Assembly (NCBI GenBank): GCA_900549685.1
Contig: UROX01000025.1
Location: forward strand, 1-22,022
Length of the DNA: 22,022 bases
Source: an uncultured Alistipes sp.
GTDB lineage: Bacteria; Bacteroidota; Bacteroidia; Bacteroidales; Rikenellaceae
Direction of reading: 5' to 3'
Part shown: in pieces, positions 7,545 to 15,596 of the stretch
Position numbering within the stretch: position 1 is the first letter of the stretch
Layout: each line of letters starts with the position of its first letter
Notes under the pieces: generated by a model
Databases searched by the model: none
What the model saw: the letters and a program-made list of their open reading frames with translations, nothing else
What the model was told of the DNA's origin: nothing
Position numbers and translations under genes: made by a program

Positions 7545-9074
7545 ATGCGCATTTTTCGTATCTTGCGCCAAATTCGTCCGGCTGTGGGTATCGTCAAACG
7601 CAACAGTATAGCCATCACGGTGCTTTCCTATCTGGGGATCGTCGTGGGGTATGTAAACAAGATCCTTCTGCTTCCCAACTTTCTGAGCGAGGAACAGGTA
7701 GGGCTGGCCAATATCCTTGTCGCGCTGGCCACGATGTACGCCCAGTTCTCCGCATTGGGTGTCAATTCGGCCGTCGTCAAGTTTTTCCCCTATTTCCGGA
7801 CGCCCGACCGCCGGCACAACGGGCTGTTCTTCTGGTCGGCTTTGGGCGTGAGTGCGGGGTTCGTGCTCTTCACGGTCCTGTTCCTGCTGCTGCGCGATCC
7901 CGTGACCGAATATTACGCCCGCAAGTCGCCGTTGTTGTCGCAGTATTGCCTGCTGCTGATTCCGCTGGGGCTGACGACGTTGTTTTTCAACTTCTTCACC
8001 TCGTGGCTTCAGGCGCTGAACCGGACGGTCGTGTCGTCTTTCGTTTACGAGGTGCTGCTGCGGCTGCTCATTACGGCCGAAATTTCGCTCTATGCGCTGG
8101 GTACGATCGATTTCCGGCAGTTCGTGGCGGGGTACGTGCTGATCTATTTCGTACCGACGCTCATCCTGCTGCTCTATACGCTGGGGACGGGACAGGTCGA
8201 TTGGCGCCCGGTCTTCTCGCCCCGGGTGCGGCGACTGGTTTCGGTGGCAGGCGTCTACGGCCTGTGGCAGTATCTGGGCGGCACGTCGATGTACATCGTG
8301 CCGGTGATCGACCAGTCGATGCTGGCCGGCATGCAGGGATTGGCCGAGGGGGCCGTCTACACGACGATGGCCTATATGGTGGCGGCGATGCTTACGCCCT
8401 ACCGTTCTATCGTCAAAGTGGCCACGCCGGTGGTGACGAACCTGTGGAAAGAGCGCGATATGGATGGCCTGCGCCGCATTTCGCGTCAGGCTTCGCTGGC
8501 CGGACTCATCGTGGGGTGCTATCTGTTTCTGGCGATCTGGGTCAATCTCGGCAATATCTTTTCGCTGATGCCGGCCGCCTATGCCTCGGGCCGCTGGGTA
8601 TTTCTGTTTCTCGGACTGGGACGCATCGTCGATATGTATTCGGGACTGAACGGCACCGTACTCGTCACGTCGAAAAAATACCGATACGATTTTCTGTTCT
8701 CGCTGCTGCTCGTGGGACTCACCGTGGCGACCAATGCACTGCTTATTCCCCGCTACGGGATGAACGGCGCTGCGCTGGCCACGATGACCACGGTGCTGGT
8801 CTACAACGTCGTCCGCGTCGTGTCGGTCCGGCGTTTCTTCGGTATCCAGCCTTGCGCATGGCGCGATCTGGGCGTCGTGGGGCTGACGGCGGCGCTGATC
8901 GGCCTCTCGTCGCTGTGGCCCCGGACGGGCGGTTTCTTCGTCGATGCGTCGCTGCGGACGGCGGTCGTGTCCCTGCTCTTCGGCGGGGCGGTATACGGGT
9001 CGGGAATATCGCCGGAAATCAACGGAATCATCGACCGTACGCTTGCCCGGATCGGTATTCGTCCCAGAAAATAG
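7545..9074 (+). CDS. Polysaccharide flippase, Wzx/MATE (MOP superfamily) type
   Basis: A 509-residue, highly hydrophobic protein with about 12-14 predicted membrane helices, normal for MOP-superfamily lipid-linked oligosaccharide flippases. The N-terminus is basic (RIFRILRQIR) and leads into a first helix with LSYLGIVVGYVNKILLLP. The following LSEEQVGLANIL matches the first-loop pattern of Wzx-like proteins. Charged positions recur mid-protein (DQSMLAGM, YRSIVKVATPVV), and the C-terminal half repeats the helix layout (NALLIPRYGMNGAALAT). It probably moves undecaprenyl-linked sugar units across the inner membrane. The substrate cannot be read from sequence, and no glycosyltransferase cluster adjoins it. 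The ATG at 7545 has only a weak ribosome site, as is common in Bacteroidota. Confidence 0.88.
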   Translation: MRIFRILRQIRPAVGIVKRNSIAITVLSYLGIVVGYVNKILLLPNFLSEEQVGLANILVALATMYAQFSALGVNSAVVKFFPYFRTPDRRHNGLFFWSALGVSAGFVLFTVLFLLLRDPVTEYYARKSPLLSQYCLLLIPLGLTTLFFNFFTSWLQALNRTVVSSFVYEVLLRLLITAEISLYALGTIDFRQFVAGYVLIYFVPTLILLLYTLGTGQVDWRPVFSPRVRRLVSVAGVYGLWQYLGGTSMYIVPVIDQSMLAGMQGLAEGAVYTTMAYMVAAMLTPYRSIVKVATPVVTNLWKERDMDGLRRISRQASLAGLIVGCYLFLAIWVNLGNIFSLMPAAYASGRWVFLFLGLGRIVDMYSGLNGTVLVTSKKYRYDFLFSLLLVGLTVATNALLIPRYGMNGAALATMTTVLVYNVVRVVSVRRFFGIQPCAWRDLGVVGLTAALIGLSSLWPRTGGFFVDASLRTAVVSLLFGGAVYGSGISPEINGIIDRTLARIGIRPRK

Positions 9075-9382
9075 CCGGTGTCAGGCAGCGCGGCTCCGGA
9101 ATTTCTGGCCGATACTGTACCTCGCCTGAGTGCCTGTGGGGATGGTTCTGTTGTACAATGGGTTAGGTGGATTGCCTGGACGCAAGGCGCGACGGATATC
9201 GGGATATTGAGAATCATACGATGTCGTACTTCGGAAGACGCGGCCGAGAGTTTCGGGTTCCGCCGTTGCCGTTCGCGGTTGCGAATCGCAAGCCACGGCG
9301 TGTCGGTTCGTCGGAGGATTTCGAAGGGGCTTCGTAGACGGTCGGCGGAATGACCGGCAATGCCGTGTCGAAAGTCGAAAAT
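9075..9382. other. Gene-free stretch between the flippase and kor genes
   Basis: About 300 bases with no credible frame on either strand. A 13-base odd palindrome TTGCGAATCGCAA lies at 9279-9291. I see no promoter box directed either way. Confidence 0.45.
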
Positions 9383-9420
9383 ATAAAGGGAGCGGCCGGA
9401 TTATCGGCCGCTCCCTTTAT
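9383..9420. terminator. Bidirectional terminator between flippase and korB
   Basis: ATAAAGGGAGCGGCCG (9383-9398) pairs perfectly with its complement (9405-9420) around a six-base loop, a 16-bp stem. On the minus strand it is followed by TATTTTCG, 20 bases after the korB stop. On the plus strand it is followed by TTTCG after a TTTAT arm end. It can therefore end korAB and stop flippase transcripts. Confidence 0.85.
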
Positions 9421-9439
9421 TTCGACGGTGTGCCGAGGG

Positions 9440-10474
9440 TTACTCGATCTCCCACGTTTCGCCGCTGTTGAGCAGGTCGTCCACGCAGCGGATGTTCGAT
9501 TTCTCGCGGATAGACTGCAGCTGGTCCACGATGTTGTCGTCGTAGGTGTGGTCGGGTACGTCGCGGATGACGCCCAGTGCGACCGGGTATTTCGGATAGC
9601 TCATATTGACGAGCATCATGTGTACGCCCGGGTTCGGTTCGTGGGCGTTGTGGATCAGGATATCCTCTTCGGTCACGCCGCCTTCGCCGATACGCACGAC
9701 CATAAGTTTCATGCCGATCTGCACGAGTCCCTTGTCGCGGTTTTTCCCGAAGATCATCCGTTCGCCGTGGCGGAGCGTGATGGTGTTCTCTTCGCGGATT
9801 TCTTTGTTCAGGGCGAATCCGGCGTGCGTCTTGTCGTTGAAAATGACGCAATTCTGCAATATCTCGACGACCGACGTACCGTCGTGCTTGGCTGCGGCTA
9901 CCAGACATTCCTGGGTCAGTTTCAGTTCGACGTCGATGCTGCGGGCGAAGAACGTGCCGCGGGCACCGAGAACGAGCTCGCCGGGATTGAACGGATGCTC
10001 GATCGTGCCGAAGGGCGAGGTCTTCGTGATTTTGCCCAGTTTCGAGGTCGGCGAGTACTGGCCTTTGGTGAGGCCGTAGATCTCGTTGTTGAACAGCATG
10101 ATGTTGATATCGATGTTGCGGCGCACGGCGTGGATGAAGTGGTTGCCTCCGATGGCCAGCGCGTCGCCGTCGCCGGTCACCTGCCATACCGACAGTTTGG
10201 GGTTGGCCACCTTGACGCCCGTGGCGATGGCCGATGCCCGTCCGTGGATTCCGTGGAACCCGAACGTGTTCATATAATAGGGAAAACGCGACGAGCAGCC
10301 GATGCCCGAGACGAACGTGAACCGTTCGTGTTTGTACTTGAGCGCTTCGGCCACTTGCGGAAGCGCTTTGATGACCGAATTGAGAATGGCGTGGTTACCG
10401 CATCCCGGACACCATTTTACCTCCTGGTCGCTTTTGAAGTCGGCCGGCGTGTATTTGTATTTTTCGCAGTTCAT
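9440..10474 (-). CDS. korB: 2-oxoacid:ferredoxin oxidoreductase beta subunit (KorB type)
   Basis: The thiamine-diphosphate and [4Fe-4S] subunit of an enzyme that decarboxylates a 2-oxoacid (probably 2-oxoglutarate) oxidatively to the acyl-CoA, or runs in reverse, with ferredoxin as electron carrier. It has 344 residues. CPGCG at 22-26 and Cys60 (GIGCSS) are cluster ligands, with a further candidate Cys in ILQNCVIF. The thiamine-diphosphate motif starts GDGDAL at 101-106 and ends with NN at 129-130. The ATG is separated from the korA stop by three bases, so translation is likely coupled. 2-oxoglutarate, rather than another 2-oxoacid, is inferred from the two-gene KorAB arrangement. Confidence 0.95.
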   Translation of the reverse strand: MNCEKYKYTPADFKSDQEVKWCPGCGNHAILNSVIKALPQVAEALKYKHERFTFVSGIGCSSRFPYYMNTFGFHGIHGRASAIATGVKVANPKLSVWQVTGDGDALAIGGNHFIHAVRRNIDINIMLFNNEIYGLTKGQYSPTSKLGKITKTSPFGTIEHPFNPGELVLGARGTFFARSIDVELKLTQECLVAAAKHDGTSVVEILQNCVIFNDKTHAGFALNKEIREENTITLRHGERMIFGKNRDKGLVQIGMKLMVVRIGEGGVTEEDILIHNAHEPNPGVHMMLVNMSYPKYPVALGVIRDVPDHTYDDNIVDQLQSIREKSNIRCVDDLLNSGETWEIE

Positions 10475-10477
10475 GGC

Positions 10478-12331
10478 TTATCGGTGGTTTAAGATACGTT
10501 CGAACGCCTGTTTGAGTTCCGTGACGGTGAACGGAAGACCCTGTACCTTGTTGTATTGCAGGTATTCGAATTCCTGAAAGTTCATGCGCAGGTAGTTGGC
10601 GAACTGGCCCGTGTTCAGTTCGCAGACGACGATCTTTCTGAAACGGGAGAAGATGTCCCGCACGTTGCGCGGCAGCGGATTGATGAAGTTGAAATGACAC
10701 AGCGATACTTTGTGCCCCTCGTTCTGCATTTCGGTTACGGCTGTCAGCAGATGGCCGTAGGTGCCGCCCCAGCCGACGACCAGCAGGTCGCCTTTCTTGT
10801 CGCCCACCACTTCCTGCTTGGGAATGAAGTCCTGTACGCGGGCCACTTTGGCCGCACGCGCCTCGACCATCCGCTGATGGTTGTCCGGATCGTGCGAAAC
10901 GGCGCCCGTAAGCGCATGCTTTTCCAGACCGCCCACGCGGTGTTCGACGCCTTTGGTGCCGGGCAAAGCCCACATGCGAGCGAGTCGTTTCTCGTCGCGG
11001 GCATAAGGCTGGAAGCCTCCTTCGGGCGCCCGGGTGACGATGGGCGGCGTGATTTTCGGGTAGTCGCTCATCGAGGGGATCCTCCATGGCTCCGATCCGT
11101 TGGCGATGAATCCGTCGGAGAGCATCAGCACGGGGGTCATGTGTTCCATGGCGATCTTGCCGGCCCAGAAGGCGTAGTGGAAACAGTTCGACGGGCGGCT
11201 GGCGGCGATGACCACCAGCGGACATTCGCCGTTGCGTCCCCACAGCGCCTGGTTCAGGTCGCTCTGTTCGGTTTTGGTCGGCAGGCCCGTCGAGGGACCG
11301 CCCCGCTGTACGTTGATGATGACCAGCGGCAGCTCGGTCATTACGGCCAGCCCGATGGCCTCGGACTTGAGCGAAAGGCCGGGACCCGACGTGGAGGTGA
11401 CGGCGAAGTTGCCTGCGAAGGCGGCGCCGATGGACGTGCAGATGCCCGCGATTTCGTCTTCGGCTTGAAGCGTTTTGACGTTCAGGTCCTTGCGTTTGGC
11501 CAGCTCCTCGAGGATGGCGGTGGCGGGCGTGATGGGATACGATCCGCAGAAGAGCGGACGTCCGCTCTTTTCGGCGGCGGCCATCAGTCCCCATGCCGTG
11601 GCCTGGTTACCGCTGATGCTGCGGTATTTGCCTTTGGGCAGCGAGGCGGGCTTCACCTCGTAGGTGTCGGCGAACGCATGGGTGTTGGCCGCATAGTTGT
11701 AGCCGCCTTTGAGGGCGAGGATGTTGGCTTCGGCCACGGCCGGCTTCTTCGCGAATTTGGTGTTGATGAAGTGGATCGTATGGTCCAGCGGACGGTTGTA
11801 GATGAAAAAGCAGATGCCCAGCGCGAACATGTTCTTGCACTTGGAGGCGGTTTTGGGATCGAGGTTCAGCTCGCGTACCGCTTCGCGCGTCATGTCGGTC
11901 ATGCGCGGGAAGACTACGTTGTAGTCGTCGAGGTGCAGCTCGCGGATCGGATCGAGGGTTTTGAATCCGGCCCTTTCCACGCTTTTGTCGTTGAAGGTGT
12001 CGCCGTCGCAGATGACCGTGGCACCGTGCTTGAGCCAGCGTGCGTTGGCCCGCAATGCCGCCGGATTCATCGCTACGAGCACATCGCAGAAATCGCCCGG
12101 AGTGTCGATCTGTTTGCTCCCGAAATGGACCTGAAAACCCGAAACGCCCGCGACGGTTCCCTGCGGTGCGCGTATTTCGGCGGGATAGTCCGGAAAGGTC
12201 GAAATGCCGTTCCCCAGATAGGCGGACGTGTCGGTGAAAAGCGATCCGGTCATCTGCATGCCGTCGCCCGAGTCGCCCGAAAAGCGAATGACGACATCGT
12301 CCCGTTCTCTCGAATGATCTTTTTCTTCCAT
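10478..12331 (-). CDS. korA: 2-oxoacid:ferredoxin oxidoreductase fused gamma-alpha subunit (KorA type)
   Basis: Partner of KorB, 617 residues, about the length of gamma-alpha fusions. The gamma domain covers roughly 12-200, opening with VIRFSGDSGDGMQ and containing FPDYPAEIRAP. The alpha (pyrimidine-binding) domain starts near residue 240 and carries YPITPAT at 265-271, EDEIAG and TSTSGPGLSL. The C-terminal transketolase-like part ends with NTGQFANYLR. No ferredoxin-like delta subunit is encoded nearby, so a separately encoded ferredoxin must serve. A TATTTTTG box at 12368-12361 lies 30 bases upstream of the ATG, with a palindrome at 12392-12405 over the expected -33 position. The GT22-type gene ends 105 bp upstream, and read-through from it is possible. 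Confidence 0.95.
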   Translation of the reverse strand: MEEKDHSRERDDVVIRFSGDSGDGMQMTGSLFTDTSAYLGNGISTFPDYPAEIRAPQGTVAGVSGFQVHFGSKQIDTPGDFCDVLVAMNPAALRANARWLKHGATVICDGDTFNDKSVERAGFKTLDPIRELHLDDYNVVFPRMTDMTREAVRELNLDPKTASKCKNMFALGICFFIYNRPLDHTIHFINTKFAKKPAVAEANILALKGGYNYAANTHAFADTYEVKPASLPKGKYRSISGNQATAWGLMAAAEKSGRPLFCGSYPITPATAILEELAKRKDLNVKTLQAEDEIAGICTSIGAAFAGNFAVTSTSGPGLSLKSEAIGLAVMTELPLVIINVQRGGPSTGLPTKTEQSDLNQALWGRNGECPLVVIAASRPSNCFHYAFWAGKIAMEHMTPVLMLSDGFIANGSEPWRIPSMSDYPKITPPIVTRAPEGGFQPYARDEKRLARMWALPGTKGVEHRVGGLEKHALTGAVSHDPDNHQRMVEARAAKVARVQDFIPKQEVVGDKKGDLLVVGWGGTYGHLLTAVTEMQNEGHKVSLCHFNFINPLPRNVRDIFSRFRKIVVCELNTGQFANYLRMNFQEFEYLQYNKVQGLPFTVTELKQAFERILNHR

Positions 12332-12360
12332 AAGGAATGTAGATTGTGATTAACGCGTTT

Positions 12361-12368
12361 CAAAAATA
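12361..12368 (-). promoter_or_regulatory. korAB promoter -7 box
   Basis: Read on the minus strand this is TATTTTTG, matching TAnnTTTG, 30 bases before the korA ATG. I see no standard TTTG -33 element, which fits a promoter that may need an activator. Confidence 0.6.
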
Positions 12369-12391
12369 ACAAATTTCAATCAATCGGTAAT

Positions 12392-12405
12392 ATTTCAATT
12401 GAAAT
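12392..12405. promoter_or_regulatory. Palindrome upstream of the kor promoter, candidate operator
   Basis: ATTTCAATTGAAAT is a perfect 14-base palindrome. A third copy of its half, ATTTCAAT, lies at 12373-12380. The palindrome centre is about 41 bases upstream of the predicted start site, the usual position for an activator touching RNA polymerase. The region is AT-rich, so chance is a real alternative. Confidence 0.4.
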
Positions 12406-12436
12406 TTATTGTCCGATTCGCGTTTTCGGTATCCGT

Positions 12437-13972
12437 CTATTGCTCGTCGGAAGGACGGTTCCCGGCGGGAGAGAGCCGGAAGACGTTTTTGGTGCGGATG
12501 CTCAGTCCCGCCCAGTCGTTGAAATTGAAGTAGGTCGTGACCCATCGGGGATAGGGACTCCATGCGACGCGGTCGGGACGTACCGTTGCCGGAAGCGCCG
12601 GAGCGGGCTGTTCGGTGAGCAGATATACTTCCGTACATTCGCGGCACAGTCGTTCGGCCTGCCGTCCCAGCTCCCCGGCCGTGCCGAAGGTGCGGTAATC
12701 GAAAGCGGGCGGCATGTAGAAGCGGGCCGTGACGGTGCGCGGTCCGATGACGTTTTCCGGATAGCCGTAGTACGTCTTTTCGCTCCGGAGACTCAGCACG
12801 ACGACTTTTTCCTTATGTCGGCAGAAACGGTCGTTCATGCGATAGAAATACGTGTCGGTGTTGCTGACCGTCAGGTTGTAGAGAACGATGCCTGCATTGA
12901 GCGCGATCAGCACGCCGCCGAGCACGCCGGCGGTCCGGCTCCGGAGCCATCGCACGGGGAGGCTTTCCGCGGCCCGCACCAGAAACAGCGGGACGAACGG
13001 CAGCAGTGGAAACAGAAACCGCACCTCTTTGTGTCCGACGGCCTGATGGGCGACGAGGAAGGGAACGATCGTCCATACGATGAGATGCCGTGGATTTTTG
13101 TATATGAACCATCCGGTCGCCAGCAGGACGGGCAGCCCGAACAGCACGATACCTTCGAGCGGAATGCCGGTCAGGTAGTACCACCACGGATCGACGCCGA
13201 ATCCGGCGGCATGGGCGTGGACGATGTTTTCGCGGAAATAATTGACCGGAGCGCAGGTCCATCGGCCGTAGAGCCACCGGTCGCAGAGCGTGCCCACGCC
13301 CAGCATGACCGTTCCTCCGATGACGGCTCCCGCGATCCGTCGCAGGTTGCGGTCAAAAACGGCCAGCCAGAGTCCCAGTCCGAGCAGTGCGAAGCCCGTC
13401 TGGTAGCGGACGATGAAGGCGGTGCCGGCGAGCAGCCCCACGAGCAGTCCCGAGCCGAAGGAGGCGTTTCCCGTGCGCCGGAAACGCATGCAGCAGACCG
13501 TCGTCAGCAGCAGCAGGTTGCCCGAAAGCGTCTCGGAGCTGAATCGCACGTGCGTATAGGCCATGAACCAGAGCAGCAGACTCAGGGCGAGCATCCGTTT
13601 CGCTTCCGTCTCCCGTTGCGGTTCCTGCCGGATTTCCCGATAGAAAACCATGACGGCGGCGACGGAAAACGCGCCGGAGAGCAGACGCAGCATCGTGGCG
13701 AGCGTCCACGGCGAATACAGCCCTGCCGCCTCCAGCAGCCGCCCTGCGAGATAGGCCATGAGCGGCTGGAACCCGGGACGCATCATCAGACCGTATTCCC
13801 ATGGCAGTTCGTCGGACGATGTGCCGAAAAGGCGCATCCTGGCGTATTCCAGAATCTGGAAATGTTCGTCCGGATGGTAGACGCCCCGGCTGAACAGGGC
13901 ATAGAGCAGCGTCAGCAGGCAACCGGCCGTGACGATATGTACGGTGCGTATTTCTTTTCGGAAAAGTTGCAT
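12437..13972 (-). CDS. GT22-type (Alg9/PIG-B-like) membrane mannosyltransferase homologue
   Basis: A polytopic glycosyltransferase-C-fold protein of 511 residues, probably transferring a sugar from a polyprenyl-phosphate donor on the outer face of the inner membrane. The N-terminal helix (about 11-29) is followed by YHPDEHFQ at 32-39, the acidic first-loop motif of GT-C enzymes. GHKEVRFLFPLLPF near 313-326 is the hallmark of family GT22, which includes eukaryotic Alg9 and GPI mannosyltransferases. Hydrophobic segments recur to about residue 370, then a soluble C-terminal domain follows. An earlier in-frame ATG at 14035 lies upstream of the TACCTTTG box at 14014-14007, so 13972 is chosen. Donor and acceptor are unknown. 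It diverges from the CoA-transferase gene and precedes korA. Confidence 0.82.
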   Translation of the reverse strand: MQLFRKEIRTVHIVTAGCLLTLLYALFSRGVYHPDEHFQILEYARMRLFGTSSDELPWEYGLMMRPGFQPLMAYLAGRLLEAAGLYSPWTLATMLRLLSGAFSVAAVMVFYREIRQEPQRETEAKRMLALSLLLWFMAYTHVRFSSETLSGNLLLLTTVCCMRFRRTGNASFGSGLLVGLLAGTAFIVRYQTGFALLGLGLWLAVFDRNLRRIAGAVIGGTVMLGVGTLCDRWLYGRWTCAPVNYFRENIVHAHAAGFGVDPWWYYLTGIPLEGIVLFGLPVLLATGWFIYKNPRHLIVWTIVPFLVAHQAVGHKEVRFLFPLLPFVPLFLVRAAESLPVRWLRSRTAGVLGGVLIALNAGIVLYNLTVSNTDTYFYRMNDRFCRHKEKVVVLSLRSEKTYYGYPENVIGPRTVTARFYMPPAFDYRTFGTAGELGRQAERLCRECTEVYLLTEQPAPALPATVRPDRVAWSPYPRWVTTYFNFNDWAGLSIRTKNVFRLSPAGNRPSDEQ

Positions 13973-14006
13973 AGACGATGGACCGGAGCGAACCGGCCTT
14001 GTGCGG

Positions 14007-14014
14007 CAAAGGTA
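14007..14014 (-). promoter_or_regulatory. Promoter -7 box of the GT22-type gene
   Basis: Read on the minus strand this is TACCTTTG, 34 bases before the chosen ATG. It decides the start against the upstream in-frame ATG at 14035. No -33 element is clear. Confidence 0.6.
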
Positions 14015-14048
14015 GTCAATATCGGTCGAAAACACCTTTTTTTTAATT

Positions 14049-14075
14049 CCGAATAATGTTTAAATTTGCATTCGG
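14049..14075 (+). promoter_or_regulatory. CoA-transferase promoter with flanking inverted repeat
   Basis: TAAATTTG (14061-14068) matches the -7 box and lies 40 bases before the ATG at 14109. It is flanked by CCGAAT (14049-14054) and ATTCGG (14070-14075), an inverted repeat with a 15-base spacer that could bind a dimeric regulator. The repeat is short and may be chance. Confidence 0.5.
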
Positions 14076-14108
14076 TTCGATGGGAACGATTACCAACTAC
14101 TTACATAT

Positions 14109-15431
14109 ATGACCAGACAGATCAATTTCATCTCTGCCGCCGAAGCGGTCAAGGTGATAAAAAGCGGAGACCATGTCCATCTGAGTAGCGTAGCCAGTGC
14201 GCCCCAATGCCTCATCAATGCCATGTGCGACAGGGGACGCAACAACGAACTCCGCGATGTGCATGTGCACCATCTGCACACCGAGGGGCCTGCTCCTTAT
14301 GCCGCGCCCGAGTTCGAAGGTATTTTCCAGCTCGATTCCTTTTTCGTGGGGTCGAATGTCCGGAAAGTGACGCAGGCCAATTATGCCGATTACATTCCTA
14401 TTTTTCTGAGCGAGACGCAGAAACTGTACCGGAGCGGTACATTGCCCTGCGACGTGGCGATGATCCAGGTGTCGCCTCCGGACGCTCACGGATACGTTTC
14501 GCTCGGAACGTCGGTGGATGCGACGCTGGCGGCCGTGGAATGCGCCCGGACCGTGATCGCCGTTATCAACAAATATGTGCCCCGTTCGTTCGGACAGGCG
14601 TTCCTCCATGTAGAGGACATCGATCTGTTCGTCGAAGACGACGAGCCGCTGATCGAAGCGCCTTTCTCGGTGCCGAACGAAGTGGAAACGGCCATCGGAA
14701 AGCATTGCGCCGCCCTGATCGAAGACGGTGCCTGCCTCCAGATGGGTATCGGAGCCATCCCCAATGCCGTGTTGGCGCAGCTCAAGGGGCACAAGGATCT
14801 GGGTATCCATACCGAGATGTTCGCCGACGGCGTGCTGCCGCTCGTCGAAAGCGGTGTAATCAACGGTCGCAACAAGGCGATCGACAAGGGAAAGATCGTG
14901 TCCACCTTCCTGATGGGTACCCAGGCCGTGTACAGTTTTATCGACGACAACCCGGGGGTGCTTATGATGGATGTGGGATATACGAACGATCCGTTCATCA
15001 TCTCGCAGAATCCGAAAGTGACGGCCATCAACTCGGCCCTTCAGGTCGATCTGACGGGACAGATCTGTGCCGACTCGCTCGGAACCAAGTTCTACTCGGG
15101 CGTGGGCGGTCAGATCGACTTCATCTACGGTGCCTCGCGTTCGCAGGGCGGAAAGGCCATTCTGGCCATGCCGTCGGTAACGAACAAGGGCATCAGCAAA
15201 ATCGCGCCCGTACTGACGGAAGGTGCCGGTGTCGTTTCGACGCGTGCGCACGTCCACTGGTTCGTGACCGAATACGGAGCCGTGAACCTCTACGGAAAAT
15301 CGCTTCAGGAACGTGCCCGTCTGATTATCAGCGTGGCACATCCCGATCATCGGGAATCGCTCGACCGCGCGGCGTTCGACCGTTTCGGAGAGCATCATCA
15401 CTATATCAAGGCGACGACCAAAGTCGGATAA
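14109..15431 (+). CDS. Acetyl-CoA hydrolase/transferase family, 4-hydroxybutyrate CoA-transferase type
   Basis: A family I-type CoA-transferase of 440 residues that moves CoA between acyl-CoA (acetyl- or butyryl-CoA) and a carboxylate through an enzyme-bound glutamyl-CoA thioester. GIHTEMFADG at 232-241 contains the expected catalytic glutamate, E236; the clostridial 4-hydroxybutyrate CoA-transferase uses the same GIHTEMF context. Gly-rich SGVGGQIDF at 330-338 forms the oxyanion and CoA-binding loop. Length and motifs favour the 4-hydroxybutyrate/butyryl-CoA group over succinyl-CoA:acetate transferases, but the substrate is an inference. No 4-hydroxybutyryl-CoA dehydratase or succinate semialdehyde genes are nearby. 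It is monocistronic, with its own promoter and a strong terminator. Confidence 0.9.
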   Translation: MTRQINFISAAEAVKVIKSGDHVHLSSVASAPQCLINAMCDRGRNNELRDVHVHHLHTEGPAPYAAPEFEGIFQLDSFFVGSNVRKVTQANYADYIPIFLSETQKLYRSGTLPCDVAMIQVSPPDAHGYVSLGTSVDATLAAVECARTVIAVINKYVPRSFGQAFLHVEDIDLFVEDDEPLIEAPFSVPNEVETAIGKHCAALIEDGACLQMGIGAIPNAVLAQLKGHKDLGIHTEMFADGVLPLVESGVINGRNKAIDKGKIVSTFLMGTQAVYSFIDDNPGVLMMDVGYTNDPFIISQNPKVTAINSALQVDLTGQICADSLGTKFYSGVGGQIDFIYGASRSQGGKAILAMPSVTNKGISKIAPVLTEGAGVVSTRAHVHWFVTEYGAVNLYGKSLQERARLIISVAHPDHRESLDRAAFDRFGEHHHYIKATTKVG

Positions 15432-15550
15432 CGGTTCGTCCGGCGATTGTCCGGATTGTCCGGGAGACCCGCTCCGTCCGGTCTGTGTCCGAACGGCTGT
15501 GCGGTTCTTGCGTCCCGTAGACGGAGAGCCGGCCGGAAATATGTTTTTAT

Positions 15551-15596
15551 GAAGTCGTACTGTCGGAAGTATTCCCGACAGTACGACTTCTTTTTT
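15551..15596 (+). terminator. Strong intrinsic terminator after the CoA-transferase
   Basis: GAAGTCGTACTGTCGG (15551-15566) pairs perfectly with its complement (15575-15590) around the loop AAGTATTC, then TTTTTT follows. It is a 16-bp stem located 120 bases after the stop. Confidence 0.92.

Noticed and set aside
10556..12349. A long plus-strand open frame opposite korA
   Set aside because: korA has all expected domains on the other strand. The plus frame has no recognisable motif and no promoter, so it is a compositional shadow.
12440..14056. A 538-codon plus-strand open frame opposite the GT22-type gene
   Set aside because: It is rich in Glu, Gln, Arg and Gly with no domain. The opposing frame has membrane helices, the GT22 motif and a promoter box.
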